64,000 nucleotides of DNA from NCBI GenBank assembly GCA_008973525.1, contig WACJ01000529.1:1302001-1366000 (forward strand). Direction: 5' to 3'. The stretch is from Stenopsyche tienmushanensis. Lineage: Eukaryota; Arthropoda; Insecta; Trichoptera; Stenopsychidae. Positions 44,609-59,329 of this stretch are shown here, in pieces. Positions within the stretch are counted from its first letter, which is position 1. The number at the start of each line of letters is the position of its first letter. The notes beneath the pieces were generated by a model. It saw only the letters and a list, made by a program, of their open reading frames with translations. It made no database searches and was not told the DNA's origin. A program made the position numbers and the translations under genes.

Positions 44609-47600
44609 AAATTTATAACATAAAATTTATAAAATATGAATAAATATAATATATGTGACTTAATATAATAGCCATTTGATAAATCTAGCTGTTGAACACA
44701 ATATATGTATTTGATTTTTTGTTTGTGCGTTCTCACGGAAATATAATATGTTTATAAATAAACCAACGGACAATCTAGCTATGATTTTATATTATTTTAC
44801 CTACATTATATATTATATAATCTTGCTGAAAGATAGCTTGCTTGTCACTTGCTATCTCTTAGATAGTTGATACTACGCAATAATATGGATTGCGATGAAA
44901 CTTACCGGTAGGGAGCCAAGAAGCTTTAGGAATAGAACAAGGATAATAAGAACATCAAATAGAAGGCCTTGAGGAGAGGCATATGAAAAAAATCACTTTA
45001 CAATGTTAACAGCAGTGTCTTCCGTAAACTTCTATATTGTTTTGAAATCGCCGAACTGAGAGGGTCAACCTGAAATAGGAAAGCACTCAGTCTCGAATTC
45101 GCTTGGGTAAGTTGCACGTGAATTGGAAGACACCCTCAGTTGATTTAGGAGCGAATCCAATATGCATCGCCCCAGTGAGGAAAGGAGGGACTGGAATCTT
45201 TGCACTCCGGAAAGTTCTTTCCAGTAAAATCAAAAAGGTCATCTAGTGTAGTTTTTCACTGCCTTCCGAGGAAAATTGCTCAGTCTATACAAACCTCCCA
45301 CACTTCCTATTGAAACAGTCGCGAAAGCGCCCTTCATTACAATCATTCAGGAGACTCGCTTCAATATCGAGCGAATGAGGAGGTAATGCAGTGGACTGTT
45401 TGTGGCTGCACTATAATGACATATAATATGCACCATGAAAATATTTATGCTTGAGCTATTAAAAAAAAATCTAATTTTGATACAAATTTTATAAATATGT
45501 TTGGGTGCAATTTGTTATGACAACACATAAGTCTTCCGGTAAAGCTAAATTGCCCATGGTGGCTATAAGACGATCATGATGATCGCCATAAGAATCTAGA
45601 AGTATTCAAGGGTTGTTTTGGTTTCTCGTTTGTTATTTGGCTCTAATTGAATCCACTTACATTTCGAAACGCCGTAAGTCGTTTACATATGGTTTGTCTT
45701 TGCCCATCACAAGAACACTGATCACGTTTGACGAATGAAAAGGCTACAAAGCTCATTTTCCAATAATGTGCTTAAGCCTTAGAAAACAAAGCAGAGCTAT
45801 TTTAAAAATGGTTTAAACGTGACTTAAAAGCTTTTTTGTTTTATCGGACTAATCCTGGCATTCACATCCTGGGCACGATTTCAACCCAGCAACCCATCAC
45901 CCTAATTTATGGTTTCTGGAGGACGTAAAGTATAAGATTCAACCTTTAATGGCGCCGATAAAAAATTGGCTTGGAAAATCCTAACGAGCCATTTTCGTGA
46001 TTAGACCAAATTGCATTATAGTATGATAAGAAAAGTTGTACTGCTACGGACTTGTTAGAATCAAGAACTTTGTTTTTTTGGCTAATTGACAAGTCTTTGA
46101 AAAGCAATCAAGATTCGGCATTTAGCTACGAGAAATCTAAGTTGATTATGCCATTATACTACTTTCTTTCGTGCTCATAAAATTACCAATAAAATTCTTT
46201 TCATGGTCGCTAAATATGTCTTTCGTTTATAACGACATCAAAAAAATGGATTTTTCTAATTAAAATAAATCATCAAAAACTTTTATTTGATTCTTGAATA
46301 CCGACTATTTTATATTATATGATAATTGCAACTAATTAAGGGATTAATCTGCTATCCATGAGAAGCTCTAATATTCACACCCCCACAATTAATTGATTCA
46401 TTTTTGTGATCTTTTTCAATGGCTGTCAAATGACTAATCATTATTTTTAAAGACAAATTTGAAGCATTCGTTTTTTTTATTAAATTCGGATTCACTAATG
46501 ATATCAGACTACTTTTTAACCAAATGACTATTCCCTGATAATGGGTACGTCAACATATCAATTTATTGATAAGGAGCATGTTGCTTTCTTTAATGCAAAT
46601 GTGTGGTTTTAGTATTGAAATAAGATGAATTGGTGTCGATATAAATTCTTATCAAATTTATCTGATTTTTATCGCGATTTTTACACTTTTATAAGATTAT
46701 TATCCGTTATGAAAATACTATTAAAATTGTATTTGACATGTTTTCCTGATTTTTTTAAAAACATTTTTTATCATAACAAAACTATATGAAGTTGTTAGTT
46801 CTCAAGTATGTGATGAAGGTATGATTGTTTGAATGCATATTTATGAATGAAAGCCTAAGCTTTTGCAGATATTTGCGTTAAAACTTGTTATGTAAAAGTA
46901 GCACATTTTTTAAAAGATTTGATAATCTTTTCTATTGGGTGATCTTTCATAGGGAAATAATTAAGTGGACATAAGGTTTTCTTTTTATGATAGTAATTTG
47001 TAAAATTAGTTCTAAGAGCATTTTATGTTTTATTTTCCCAGATAACAGCTAATATGGCTTTTGAGTCGTTGATCCTTTTGGAAATAATAGATTTGGGATC
47101 AAGACATGTTCAATTTTTTATGGATCAAAGTGTGGTATAATGAGTGAGATGTTAGATTTATAAGTCCAGACGATGAAAGAAAATTTTACTACATCAACAA
47201 GTTTGGGAGTTTTTATGTTTTTGATCGAACTTTTCAGTCTAGGTTTACTCTGATCTCTTGTCTTGAGTTTTAAGATGTTAGCATTCTTAATTATTTAAGA
47301 TAACTTTATTCGATTGTCCATAAAAATATAGTTTTCTACTATTTTGCATATTTTTTCAGTGAGGATCATCTTCAATTAACCGTCGCTTCTATTTAAATTG
47401 CTTACTCAAAGCATAAGTTTAAGGTTTAAAGTGGCAGACTATCAAAATGGCATCATGCTCTTAAATGAGTCCGTTGGTTTCTGATGACGAATTTGCTTAA
47501 TCATCCATTATCTTTATAATAATTCTTAAATAATTTCGATACTTAATGCATTAATTCCTTCTATAATTATTTTACCTTAATCTATGAATTTTTAAATAGG

Positions 47601-49910
47601 GAAATGAAAATACACAAAATGATAAATCTTTCATAGAAAATAATTAGGAAAAGAGTAGTCAGGCCCTTGTGGGTATTTAAGCGCCGAGGGTAGTTATGCC
47701 TATGTTGCAACCACCTGCATTTACCTAGTTGCAATTACGAGATTAGTAATTTACATAAATGCCAGGTATGTGAATCGAGGCTTCCCGGTGTGAAATTATC
47801 ACAAAAAAAAACCGAGTGCCATTTAATTAAAAAGCAATATCATTCAGTGGGGAAAAACTACCGCAAAGTATAAAATTATGACAAAAGCAAATTTGTATAT
47901 AGATATTATTTATCTATTTAATTATTATTAACTAGTTTAATCCTTAGAATGCTAAAATACATTGGTTTCCTGTGAGACTGAATAATTTAATATCATCAGA
48001 CAAACATAATTTATTAAGCTACGTCTTATGTAAAGATGCTAAAATTATGAGCAAAACGATGTGTTTAATGATCAAAATTTCAATTAAGGTACTTACTTTA
48101 AATCTTCTCTATTATTTGATCAAACTTACACATTCAAACGTACTTTGATTTAAAACGTTTTTTCGAGCTTTCAGTCTTTTTTTTTAATTAATGTGTACTT
48201 TAAACTGTATATTGAATGTATAATTTAAGCATCTAAATGTATTGCAGAGATTTAAATAATAATAAAATATAAATACAAGGAAAAATATATTAAAACTTCA
48301 AATACAATTTTCTATTGTATTAAAACCATTGTAAGAAGATTTTAATGATAGATCCCGTGAAAAATTATTCGAATTCAAAATAGAGGATTATTTGTAAAAA
48401 ATCTCATATCTTCCATAATAAATCTAAATATTATGAGGTTATGATATTATTATCTAAATTGTTTGCATAAATAGGATTCGTTTGTCGGTTGAAGTTGGAG
48501 TTTTGAATTAGTCGGGTGGGTCGAAAATCTGTTGGTTCATCCGCTGCCGCATCCATTTTTGATCCACGAAACTAAACTCCGCTTCAAATTGAATGCCTTT
48601 GCTTAATGAACGTTGCCGTGTATCGTGATTTTAAACAATTTCATCGTTTAATTATCCCCATTTCTTTCTTCATGCCCTCCGTTTGAGCGTCAGCTACAAA
48701 AGTTAGAGAAGAGTAGCAGTGGAAGATAAAACATCGACCTAGAGACTGGAGCTTCCCTAAAAGATTGAAGTAAATGGGCCCCCATCAAATAAACAATAAT
48801 TTTAATAAAATTAGAGTATTTAGTTGGATTCTGAACATGTCTCCTGGTTAATTTGTTATACGACCATGTTATGCATTTTTTTCATTATTTATTTTATATT
48901 ATATATAAGGGAAGATTTTTAAAATTACATTTATATTCCTATAAATTATGATCGATCAATTTTCTAAAAATGCAATTTGCTCTATAAATAAAATCACCAT
49001 TTCTGTGAGTAACATGCAATGCATATTATATTAACAACGGTCATTATATCTTATATCAGCCTGTAGTTAGTGATGCTAATTCCGTGTGTTTTGTAGATAA
49101 ACTCTTGAAAAGAATTGTGTTTTTGTTGGTATTTCCCTAACTTTCTTAGAAGCGTGTTGTCAGTTTGTGCAGAAGGTTTTCTTCCATTAAGTCTCTAGGG
49201 GGATGGAACTTACTAAATGTGGTCACATAAACTAAATACAGTGGTGTGCATTATTCATTCAAACCGACCTTTCGTTTTACTCCCGTAGGAATGTAAGCAA
49301 ATCTTAACGCAGAAACTTTTTCGCCTTAATATTTTGTCGAAATGTAAGTTTTATTTCTATTGATTTTATAAAAATTAAATTATCTATATTTCACATAATT
49401 ATATTACATTATTTTTCAACGACGTATAAGGCTAAATGCCTGTAACATAAATTACGTATTTATGTTATAAGCATGTGACTTTCAAACGAATTTATTGTAA
49501 AAAAATTAGATCAAAGGTTCAAACTGTATATGTGAGACGAAATTTACTTTTAAGTTACTTTATTATGCTGTTTTTTTACGAGAATGTTTCTTCTTGATTA
49601 AAAAAGTCTAACGTATAAGCGTTCTCATGATATAATATATTTTTTAATATTAAAATCATTGTCAATAATAAAAAATCTCATAACAACTCAATCTTAAATC
49701 TATATTATTTTGACATGTTATATTGATTTCATCGTCTAAAAAACTCAAATTTAATATTAACTTATTTATAATAGTTCAGTTTAATTTATTATCGGCTTGT
49801 GTAGATATCCACAGAAGAGGAAGAAGATGGTCAGGAGAGAACGAAAATACGTCTTCTTGGCTGAGATATTTATTTAGAATGAGAAAATAGCCACCAATAC
49901 GAGATCGGTA
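44609..49910. other. 5.3-kb gene desert
   Basis: No gene, RNA gene or clear mobile element. A GC-richer patch at about 44900-45420 has no reading frame; it may be old element sequence. A CAGTGGTGTGCATTATTC string preceded by TA at 49239 could be a Tc1-like end, but no partner was found. Confidence 0.35.
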
Positions 49911-50203
49911 AGCTTCGAGTCTAGTCAAGGCTCAGTTTAAAACGCAGATTGAGTTTGGATTCATTTTTAAGCTGGAATTTGGAACTTCTTTACCTCGCAG
50001 CCGCAGCCTGTTCAAAATAGCGCGAATAAACTTGCTATGGAGAAGCAATCATCAATAGAATAAATCACCATTCATCCCTTGTGGATTCCTTTTCACCAAT
50101 GGAACCTTAAATAAAATTCATATAAAAATCATACTTGAAGTCCATCCGAATATTTTTTAAATTTAAAAGTAGCTTCCAGGTCAAAAAAGGATGATCACCC
50201 TTG
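49911..50203 (-). mobile_element. hAT-derived repeat, copy 2
   Basis: Reverse complement of the repeat at 40994: CAAGGGTGATC end, GGAAGCTACTTTTAAATTTA, GATGGTGATT and GATTGCTTCTCCA words, and the TTGACTAGACTCGAAGCTTA segment. 5'-truncated relative to copy 1. Confidence 0.6.
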
Positions 50204-51765
50204 AACTAATCCTTGCAATTCAAAAACGTGTATTACCTTTTTCTAGGCGTAATAAATTATAAGTCCAACTAATCAAATAAACTAACGGAATGTTTATAAA
50301 TTATTAAAAAAATTCAATAATTGGATATATACATATTTTGAAGGTTTTTATGATGTCATTCGTTCAGCCAATTTAATATTTACAAAAATGTTGTATGTGA
50401 GCAACTGATGTATTTTTTTATTAAAATGATCTGCCTGCAAAAAGAACAATGAGTGATTTCATACACTAGTTTGAGTAGGGCTTTGTACTAGAGTTATATA
50501 GTAGCAGCCAGATCCAGATGTAAGCTCATTGGATTGCAGTCGAATCAAGTCCCTACGGTGGTAAGCTCATATGAACTCCCTTTGTTCACAATCGGTAATA
50601 TAATAGCCCTTAACGGAGTATCGTAGATGATGTATCTATTCAATTTTAAACAAAGACAGCTCGCGTTTAATTTTTAAAAAATGTTTCAGAGAGATATTTG
50701 CATTGAAATGCAAGCAAAATTCATGCAATATTCTAGCGGGGGTGAAACATTTCAATACGTATAGTTTAAGTACTCGAAAACGTTTGCAATTCCTGATGTT
50801 TGAATGGATTTAAAATGATGCAAAATACAGATGGACGTCTGCTATATACGCTAAAATTGATGAATATGATATTTTGGTATGAATTAACGATAATGATTTT
50901 AAAGGTTGTAGAATGTTAAAGTAGATGAAAATAACCCAAACAATAGCTCCAAAATTTAAATTACTATAATTAAAATTCATTTTGTAATATTTTTGAATGT
51001 TTATGCAAGCTGTAGACATATAGAATATTACCGAGCTAGACTAACTGTTCATTACCTCTTCCATTTGGCAACTATTCGCCTATGAAATTTCCAGCGCAAC
51101 CTTATCGTAATGGTTTTCGCAAAACATACCTATGAAATTCTTGCAACTCTTTGAGTTACACCAGATATAATTTCCTAGAATTATTATTACGATTCCGGTT
51201 GTTTTTACAGCCATAAAAAAGCAAAATCGCTCTTTTAATATGCAATTCAATTTGGCACGATCAAAAGTGCATATTAAAAACTAATTACGCCTCGCCTAAC
51301 GATTATTGATATTCAATACATGCTGCAATTACGTTCAAGAAACTGCGAACTGAGTCAATAAATCGTCAGTTATTATTGACCTCAGCTTGCTGAAACTGAT
51401 GGAGCTGGAAGGAAATCGATGCCGTTATAGCGGATTTATCACAAACGGCTTTCAGCAATTTCAATGAAAGTGTTATTGCCTGCAAACGATTCCTTCGCAT
51501 TGCTTTAGTCAGCCAACTTTAAAATGTTTTCAGATATTTTTCCTTGCGTTTTGCTCAATTAGCATTCATCGTTCTCTACAACGATTGCATAAAGTCCAAT
51601 TAAATTGGAAAAAGCAAGATTTCATCGTACAATAACGTATTGAAAATCGACATAAAATGTATATCGATTCAGAGATCATTTTCTTAGTACGGATTTACAT
51701 GATTTCATAAGGTTCTTAAAAATTCCTACACATTAAGCTAGGTTTCAATGGGAATAAAATAACTT
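50204..51765. other. No supported gene
   Basis: AT-rich and non-coding. Confidence 0.35.
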
Positions 51766-51816
51766 TAAATTAAGAAATATGGATAAATATCGTATTTATC
51801 CATATTTCTTAATTTA
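51766..51816. repeat. Perfect hairpin, 24-bp arms and 3-base loop
   Basis: The left arm 51766-51789 (TAAATTAAGAAATATGG then ATAAATA) is exactly complementary to 51793-51816, with loop TCG. No target duplication or terminal motif was recognised. Confidence 0.85.
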
Positions 51817-54332
51817 TAGCATTTTGAGTTCTAAGGTCTATTTTGTTGGCATAATTGACTAAGATTTTCAGATAATGAGTTCGGCCATGTCTACATCTTT
51901 CTTTATACTTTTTAATGTAAAATGTTCAACATCTTTATCGTTCCTATTTGTACTAGTATCTTAGATATTTAGATAGAATTTTGGGTTATTTCAGATATCA
52001 TTTTCATCAAATTTACAACGTCAGTTTCTTTTTCTACTAGGAATTATGAGGCTAAAATACTCTAAAATCATAAAGCGTTTCCAAGCTTGGATAGACATTG
52101 AATGAGCTCAAAGCTTTTACCTCATGCAATGGTTTCATAGTTAAATAGGGAATCATGAAAATTTGTTATGTTAAATGCTGATTCTTCACGATTTTTTCAT
52201 TGTAGGAATGCAGTGTAATACGAGAGATAACTGCCCTCAGAAGTAAGTATAAAAGTTGTATATTATTTTATAAGTAGAAGGGTCTCATACCAAAATCAAA
52301 TACTTTACTCACTTACTGAATATCTTGTTGATAAAAATAAACTAAAAACATAAAGAATTGTGGCAAAAAATACTTGAGCTATTTTATGTATATTTTTCTA
52401 TTTAAAAATATTTTATTATTGAACTATATAAGTATGATAAACGATATGAACATATTGGCGAATGTAAGAGTAAAAATAGCACAAAGGCAGTAAACGTGCT
52501 CAAAAGTAATTATTTATGGAATAATGCAATCAGGAATGCTTCATAATAAAATACGTCGTCTAGGAACATTGCTTCGTACTGTTGGAATCTTCAATCAGAG
52601 AAAAAATAAGAATAAGCAAACAATAGTTGGACACGTACAATAATTCATTTCAATTATCACCTTCGTATTTCATTAAGTGAACAAAGCAACCGCCTCTGGA
52701 TTGCACGTTCCTTTGTCCCACAAACGGAATGAAATTGTTGACTCTGTAGGGGAGGGAAAACTTAAGTTTGAATTGAAAGATATTTTCACTCGTTCAAAAT
52801 AATACAAACAAATTATTTTCTTTTATCCAATTGCAGTAAAACCAATTACTGACAAAGGAACGCTACAAAGATGAATGCAGCAAACAGAAGTCCCATTCGA
52901 AATAAATTTATTTCTTATTGATTGCAAGCGATTTTCTTCTTTCGTAAAATATACCTGTTGTTTTTCACAAAATATGATTTTACAATATAATGATAAGAGC
53001 ATAGAAACAGAAAAATACAAATTTATTAAAATGGCACTTATGGTAATTGTTTGATATTCAGATGTCCGTGGGAACGTCAAGAGAATAATTATAGTAAAGC
53101 GCATTATGTTGATTTATAAGTGAACATTCTTGATCGATGCCCAAAAGTTTTATTAAAATTTTTGCAGGTTTATCAAAATTAAAAAAATAAATTCATACAT
53201 TTGACCAAATATTTTGCGTGTATGTTAAGGAAGATTTGAAGATAAATTAAATGATCCGTGGCATAAAATTCGGTAAAAATCTAATCTTAACCTTACTATC
53301 TAACAAAAATCATGAATTTCCACTAAAATTGTGCCCAGTGTAAAATGTATTTTACTCATATAATATGCTAACAATATATGATTGTTCAGTCCTATATAAT
53401 GATTTTTAGATAAAAAAAATATCGTATCTTTTACAAGATCTAGATTTATGTTTCTGGCAATAAAATAATTATTCGATAATAAACTACTGAGTCACATCGT
53501 CATTGATCGTGTTAAAATGGTTGTATTTCAAACGGATCAAAAAATCTAGTGATTTAAATGTGATTTTTTTCAGATAAGAAATATATGCAAAAACCGATAA
53601 TATCCATTATTTATTATATATATTATATACAATATTTGTCCTATCGAACATTCAGTGATAAGACTAATCAAAATATTAAAATCAATTATGTTTGCAGATT
53701 TTCTTACATTGTATTTATCGCTCAATTAAGAATATTTCATATAGAATGGGCTGAACGCAAATTTGGATTTAATATTTATAATAGACTCCTTTTAATAGCT
53801 TCCCTAAATACACTTTATATTTCATAATTTATATTCGTAATTAAGCTGATAAATTTATTTTAGGACATCCGGTACACTGTATCAATTCTTCTTCTATCTA
53901 GTTTGGCCCTAAAATGTTGAAACAATATGGTTTGCAGCATACATTGAGTACAAAGGCTGGAGCTTTATTGTCTTTCTATGAAGCCCGTCTAAAATCATTT
54001 CTCGTTTACTCTGTATAGAAAGGTTGGTCACAAAAGAACTTTAAAACGTGATAATAGAATGGGGTTGTGAACTAGTGTCGATTACAAAATGTCATTGTTG
54101 GTTTACACTGATAATACAAAGTGGAGACCTTATTCAATTTAAGCTCGTTCCTAGCTTGTTTCGTTTACTATCCAATTAATATTAACGTGCTGAGATGTAT
54201 AATCCTCATACGAAACTGATATTAATAATGAATTTTGGGTTTATATATCTGTAAATACTGACAACGTACCTAACGTACGCTACATATTTAATGTGACAAA
54301 ATGGTAATAAAATATATGTGAATTAATGTTTC
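51817..54332. other. No supported gene
   Basis: AT-rich; open stretches at 52823-53104 (minus) and 53585-53827 have low complexity and no recognisable domain. Confidence 0.35.
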
Positions 54333-54533
54333 TACGAGGGTCATCTAGAAAGTAACATTTCAAGGGTTTCTGAAGCCGGCGATTATTTTTGTTTGTTTTG
54401 AAATTGGGACGTATAGCATATAGAGAGCATCTTAATGATCAGGTTTCGCGTATTTGTCGGCCATTTTGTTCAGTCACAGTAAATTCTTCCGATGGAAAGG
54501 TCGTCGCGGGTTCGCGCCATCTCACAATATTGA
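54333..54533 (+). mobile_element. mariner-superfamily 5' terminal repeat with transposase start
   Basis: TACGAGGGTCATCTAGAAAG is the terminal repeat of a widespread arthropod mariner-related family. About 160 bases on, an ATG (54493) opens MERSSRVRA before the sequence degenerates. Truncated. Confidence 0.6.
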
Positions 54534-56399
54534 ATTTTTTTTATTCACAATAAAGATTGTTTGGTAGTATGGAATAACGCCTTCATTACACACAGAGATA
54601 TAAAATGGAAGGCTCAAAGATTTTCTCCCTAGCACGTGATAAAACTCTATGATGTAAGGAGGAGGGGGCGTAAATCCAAAGCTTAAAGCTAGTTCTTTTA
54701 TGGAATAAGCCATGCTTAAGGCATATTCTTATCAGGAAACCTTGTAGCTGGGATCTTTTTCTGTCTAAAGTTTAGAATCAGACTACCTAACTGTGTCATT
54801 TTTTCTTCACTAAACATCATCTAGATAACAAACCACATTACACTATGCATTCAATAGAATATGTACTTCGCACATGCACATGCACTTTGTGACAATAAAA
54901 TACTGATGTTAATTGTACAAGCTTTATCAATCAAGGATTTCAGAAATCTTAAAATAATTACGCTGCCTGAAAGGTGTTGATATGCATTAAAATATTAGAA
55001 AAAATAGATTTGAATGACTTGCATTGAAATAACATATTTAAAGTAAACGCTCTTTAGCCACTTTTTATGGAACATACTTTTTTAATCTTGATTAAAAAGT
55101 GACAATATGAAATCGTCAATGTATTTTCGAATTTGTTTTACTTTGTTGAGTAGTCGAAAATATGCGAACTGAAACGATCTAAAGAAGATCTTTAGAGATA
55201 TACAATATATTTTATCATGATTTTTTTCTTGACTTATTGTTTTATATCCATATCACATAAATATCTTTTTATATTTTTGTTTTATCATTATCATCATCCA
55301 AGATTTCTCAGAAAATCATCGTCAATTTCATATGATCTAACGATTTTGACCAATTCTTGAAGTCAAGATGATATTTTCAAAACTCGAATGCTTATCTTTG
55401 GATGAGATACTAACTAATTTTTATGACTTTTTATTAACTCGTTTTGCAACTGATTGATTTCTTATTGTATACAATGATTCGCATATTTTTCTTTACTGCC
55501 CTAAATTAATTAGCGAATATTCACGGGGATAAAAAAATATTGATTACTTATTAAATGGAAGTGCTCTTAAACTATTAACCATGGATAACCAAACCTAATT
55601 GATGATTCTCCGATTACTTGGTGAGAATTTTATTCCATCAATGACACTGGGATATTGTCATCAAATTTATGGGGTCTCCTGTTCTTATTAAGCATTTATT
55701 TTCTGTTTCCAATGTTTTCATTATTTCCCTAATCGAATACAAATAGTAATGTAATTACGCAAGGTGTCGTTAATCAATTATTGGCAAATCATAGCATAGC
55801 ATTTTTCATAAACGTCTTATGTTCTCCAAATCATATAATTAGATACATACATTGTATTTGCTGAACTTTAGGATATGATAGGACGATTATAAATACATAC
55901 ATAACTAACGTGAAAAATATCAGTCTATATTGTTGGGATGTAGTTACATTTTTAAGATTTCTGATGGAAACTTTTTCAAGTACTCACACTCTTAAGTGCA
56001 GTACAAATAGTATTGGAAAATGTTCCATTGTTATCTTAACTGCATTCCATAGGGAGAAAACTTGAGAGCGGATACGGAAACTCAACGAATTTCTTCTTTA
56101 CTTCCTAATCAAATATTGCTTTCGTCTTACACAGCTACCATTGCATTCGATATATATATTTGCGATCGACTACGTTGCAAATTTTATTACTCAAAATACT
56201 CGCATTTTAGATTCATTCTCTCTATGTAAAGTCTCTTGGGAAAATATGAAAATTATTTTTCCACTACCATATGGTATGCCATATAATTATGATAAGATTA
56301 TTTGAATAAGAATTTTTAAATAGAATTTATGATTGAGTAGCGTAATTATTATAATTTTTAAATGATATTCCAATAATTACTTAAAACCAATCATACAAA
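54534..56399. other. No supported gene
   Basis: AT-rich; nothing recognised. Confidence 0.35.
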
Positions 56400-56620
56400 G
56401 ACCTGCCCTACTTCATTAATCATCTCAGTATTTATTTTATTATATCCAGGAAATCAGACTAAGCCTGGATTGAAACAATCCATCGGTTATATACTTCTCT
56501 TACAAAATTTGTTAATGTCATGAACTTTTTTTGTCCAATCTGAATTTGAACCCAATGCTTATAATATAAATTTAGGTTCTAATCAACCCACATTTAGTCA
56601 ATGGAATGTAACACTTGAAG
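56400..56620 (+). repeat. Interspersed repeat (GCCTGGATTGA family), distal copy
   Basis: ATCTCAGTATTTATTTTATT, CTAAGCCTGGATTGAAAC, AAATTTGTTAATGTCATGAA and CCAATCTGAATTTGAACCC parallel 15520-15745. Confidence 0.55.
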
Positions 56621-57680
56621 TGCAAATCACTCAACAGAGTATTTTATCAATAGCGATAAATTACTAATCAATTAATTTTCAAAAGGTCATATTGGAAAAA
56701 TATACTATGTATAAAAAAATCTGATATCTATTCATTTGATAACATGGTTATATTACACACTTGAGTATACAAACACATTTCATTCATATACAAAAGTCAA
56801 AGCTTGATTTGAATTTATTTTGCGAACACAACAATGAAATATCCGAAATACCGTTTTATTTAAATGTAAAATTAAATCCATTAAGAATTTAAACACCATT
56901 CCGACCCTGTTTTTGTGTGAGTTTCTTAGAGATTTAACGAGAAAACGGTTCCTTGGGGTTATTAAAATTCCTCTCGTCACAAGGAAGTGTTCTACGTCCT
57001 GGAATTTAAAGTATATTTATGCCATAAAAACTTCAGTGACATCAAATAGACACAGATAAGGGCGCACTTAAAAATAAAATGCCCACATATATTTCACGAT
57101 AAAATATTATGCTTATCGAATTATCGCTTAAATGATATTCGGTATTGACTTTACCTAGCCAGAAATAAGCTTAATAATTATCGATACTGCCAATAAGCTA
57201 CATAAGCCGTGTGGAAAAATACGAAGGATAAATGGTTGTCATAAAACTAGATGAACGTCAAACTGTCTTTGCTAATTAATTGTGGACGATTAAACACATA
57301 TTAATCATCGGTGAATACATTAAAAACATGATTGATCCCTGATGATTGATTTTTGCAGACAGTAATTTTTATTAAATCTTACATCTGCCACCACTTATGC
57401 CAAGCAATCAATCAGCGTGCAACATTCATTTAATTGATATTTTGATCCTTTTTTCAGTTTTTTTTCAGACGGACATTTAGGGGGGGGGGGGAAACTATAT
57501 ATCATATATTATAATAATATTTTCTTACAATAATTAAATGACAAATCTTTATAAAAGTTTTTAAAACAATTGGTTAATAACTTTTTGAGTTAGAGAGCGT
57601 CAAAGTTAAAAAAAGTGGTTTTGAGAAAAACGAGTTTGAAAAAATAATTACCGAAAACGAGAAATTTATGGCAGTAATAA
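56621..57680. other. No supported gene; poly-G tract
   Basis: A run of about 12 G at 57481-57492 interrupts AT-rich sequence. No gene recognised. Confidence 0.35.
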
Positions 57681-57689
57681 TTAGTGTAA

Positions 57690-58410
57690 ACTACCTAGCA
57701 GTTCATCAGCTATTCCAGCACTATATAGCTACTCTTTGTCTTCTTCATATGCAAAATTTTGAGCTTGCATCTCTTCTTTTCGAGCTTTTCGAGCTTCCTT
57801 GGTCTCCACTGCGCTGCATCTATTCTGTCTATTGACGGGCTGCTCATCCATTTGCCGTACATAATTAAAGCTCTGCGAGCTAACAACTACTTGCAACTCG
57901 TTCATAAGAACTACAAGTGCTGAATTTTCTTCATTAAATAAGGAAACAGCTAAAAACTGACTGCAACCTCGATTACTTTAAATACAGAATGTAGATATTT
58001 TAGGATCCAATCGCCAAACGGCCAAATTAAAACATTCTCTCGCATTTTGTGCGTGACCATCTAAATATCTCCTCAACAATTCATCTTTCGATAAATCCTT
58101 CATGTATCGGTTGAATTGATTTTTAAAGATAGGGGTGTAATAGGAGAAAGGTGCGCTTCAGGCTTCGCTTCAAAAGATTTAGCTTTCTGCCACTTGCACC
58201 AGTTGTCATCTCCATCTGGACAGTTGTCAGTGTTGTAGATTGTTGTCTGTTGATATCATGTGTTGAAAAGTTGCCATTATAGCCTTCTTCATGTCTTCGA
58301 AACTGTTCACATTTCTCCGAGCGGCTAAGCCGTAATATGTACTGGGCTTTTTCATCAAAGCCTTTGGCAATTTTCCTTTTCCGCCCAGATTTTTAGTCTT
58401 ATTATAGAAC
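57690..58410 (-). mobile_element. Mutator-like transposase C-terminal relic
   Basis: On the minus strand, in shifting frames: GGKGKLPKALMKKPSTYYGL then AARRNVNSFEDMKKAI, a CPDGDDNWCKWQKAK motif, PLSLKINSTDT, LSKDELLRRYLDGHAQNARE, FNLAVWRLDPKI and a Lys/Glu-rich end with ARKARKEEMQAQN. This order (GK-L, YYG-A-R, H..CP.G..SWCKWQ, L..C..G.TQN..E..N) is that of animal Mutator-like transposase domain proteins. Multiple frameshifts and stops; inactive. Confidence 0.6.
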
Positions 58411-59329
58411 CTCTATTGTAAGAATTTGCAAATGAGGATATCTATCAAAATCGCCCTCTTTTTTTGTTTCCTTCTTCTTTCCATAGTATAGAGGTATAGA
58501 GCCAAGTAAGTGAATAAGAGTCGATTAAGCGGTTACTTTGTACTAACTGGCGCGAATTTCGAGAAACTGGACCGACTGGCGTTCACTTTAGGGCTCATAA
58601 GGTTCACCCCTTCAGCAGCAGTATCCATATAGACAAAATATAATGTAATTGAATATTAGTAACAAATGGTAAAAGTGATTAAAATTAATACCGCATGCAT
58701 GCCAAATGGTTGGTGGGTTTAATGTCAGATGCCAAAAACGGAGTTTCATCGCCTTTTGTCTCGTATTTAGCGATTGGATTCGTAATTCAAGCATCATAGG
58801 CTGAAATCTACAATATTTCTTTAAATTGTAAACCCTAAAAATACTAGCTTAGTTGACAATGGTTTCATTGGAAGAGCTATAGAATCGCTGTACGCTTATA
58901 GCCCCTGTCTCATCTAAAAATCCCTATCCAAATAATATTTCCACAATTTAATCATATATATAAGATATGGATTTCCACCATATAAAAAAATGATCCCTAG
59001 ATAAGTCTTCAATGGAGTTTGTAAACGTTTATTAAAAAAATGCGCGAGACTCACAGTAGAAGTGAATCTTATTGGCTCCTAGAAAAAAATGTTTATATGC
59101 ATTGTCTTTTTTCCATTTCACCAAACCACTAGTCTAGTGGTTGTATACAGACATAATAGAGCCGAAGTGGCACATGTCAATATTTTTATAACCTAACCAA
59201 CAAAACGAATATTATATTAAAAAAGTGTGGTATTACTCGGAAACCGAAATAATGGTTTCAATGGCTGGTAAAACAAGGGCTGGCCAATGCCTCCCTGAAT
59301 TTACAGGGTTGGTCATTAATGACCATAAT
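58411..59329. other. No supported gene
   Basis: AT-rich; might include the upstream part of the Mutator-like element, but no motif is recognisable. Confidence 0.35.
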
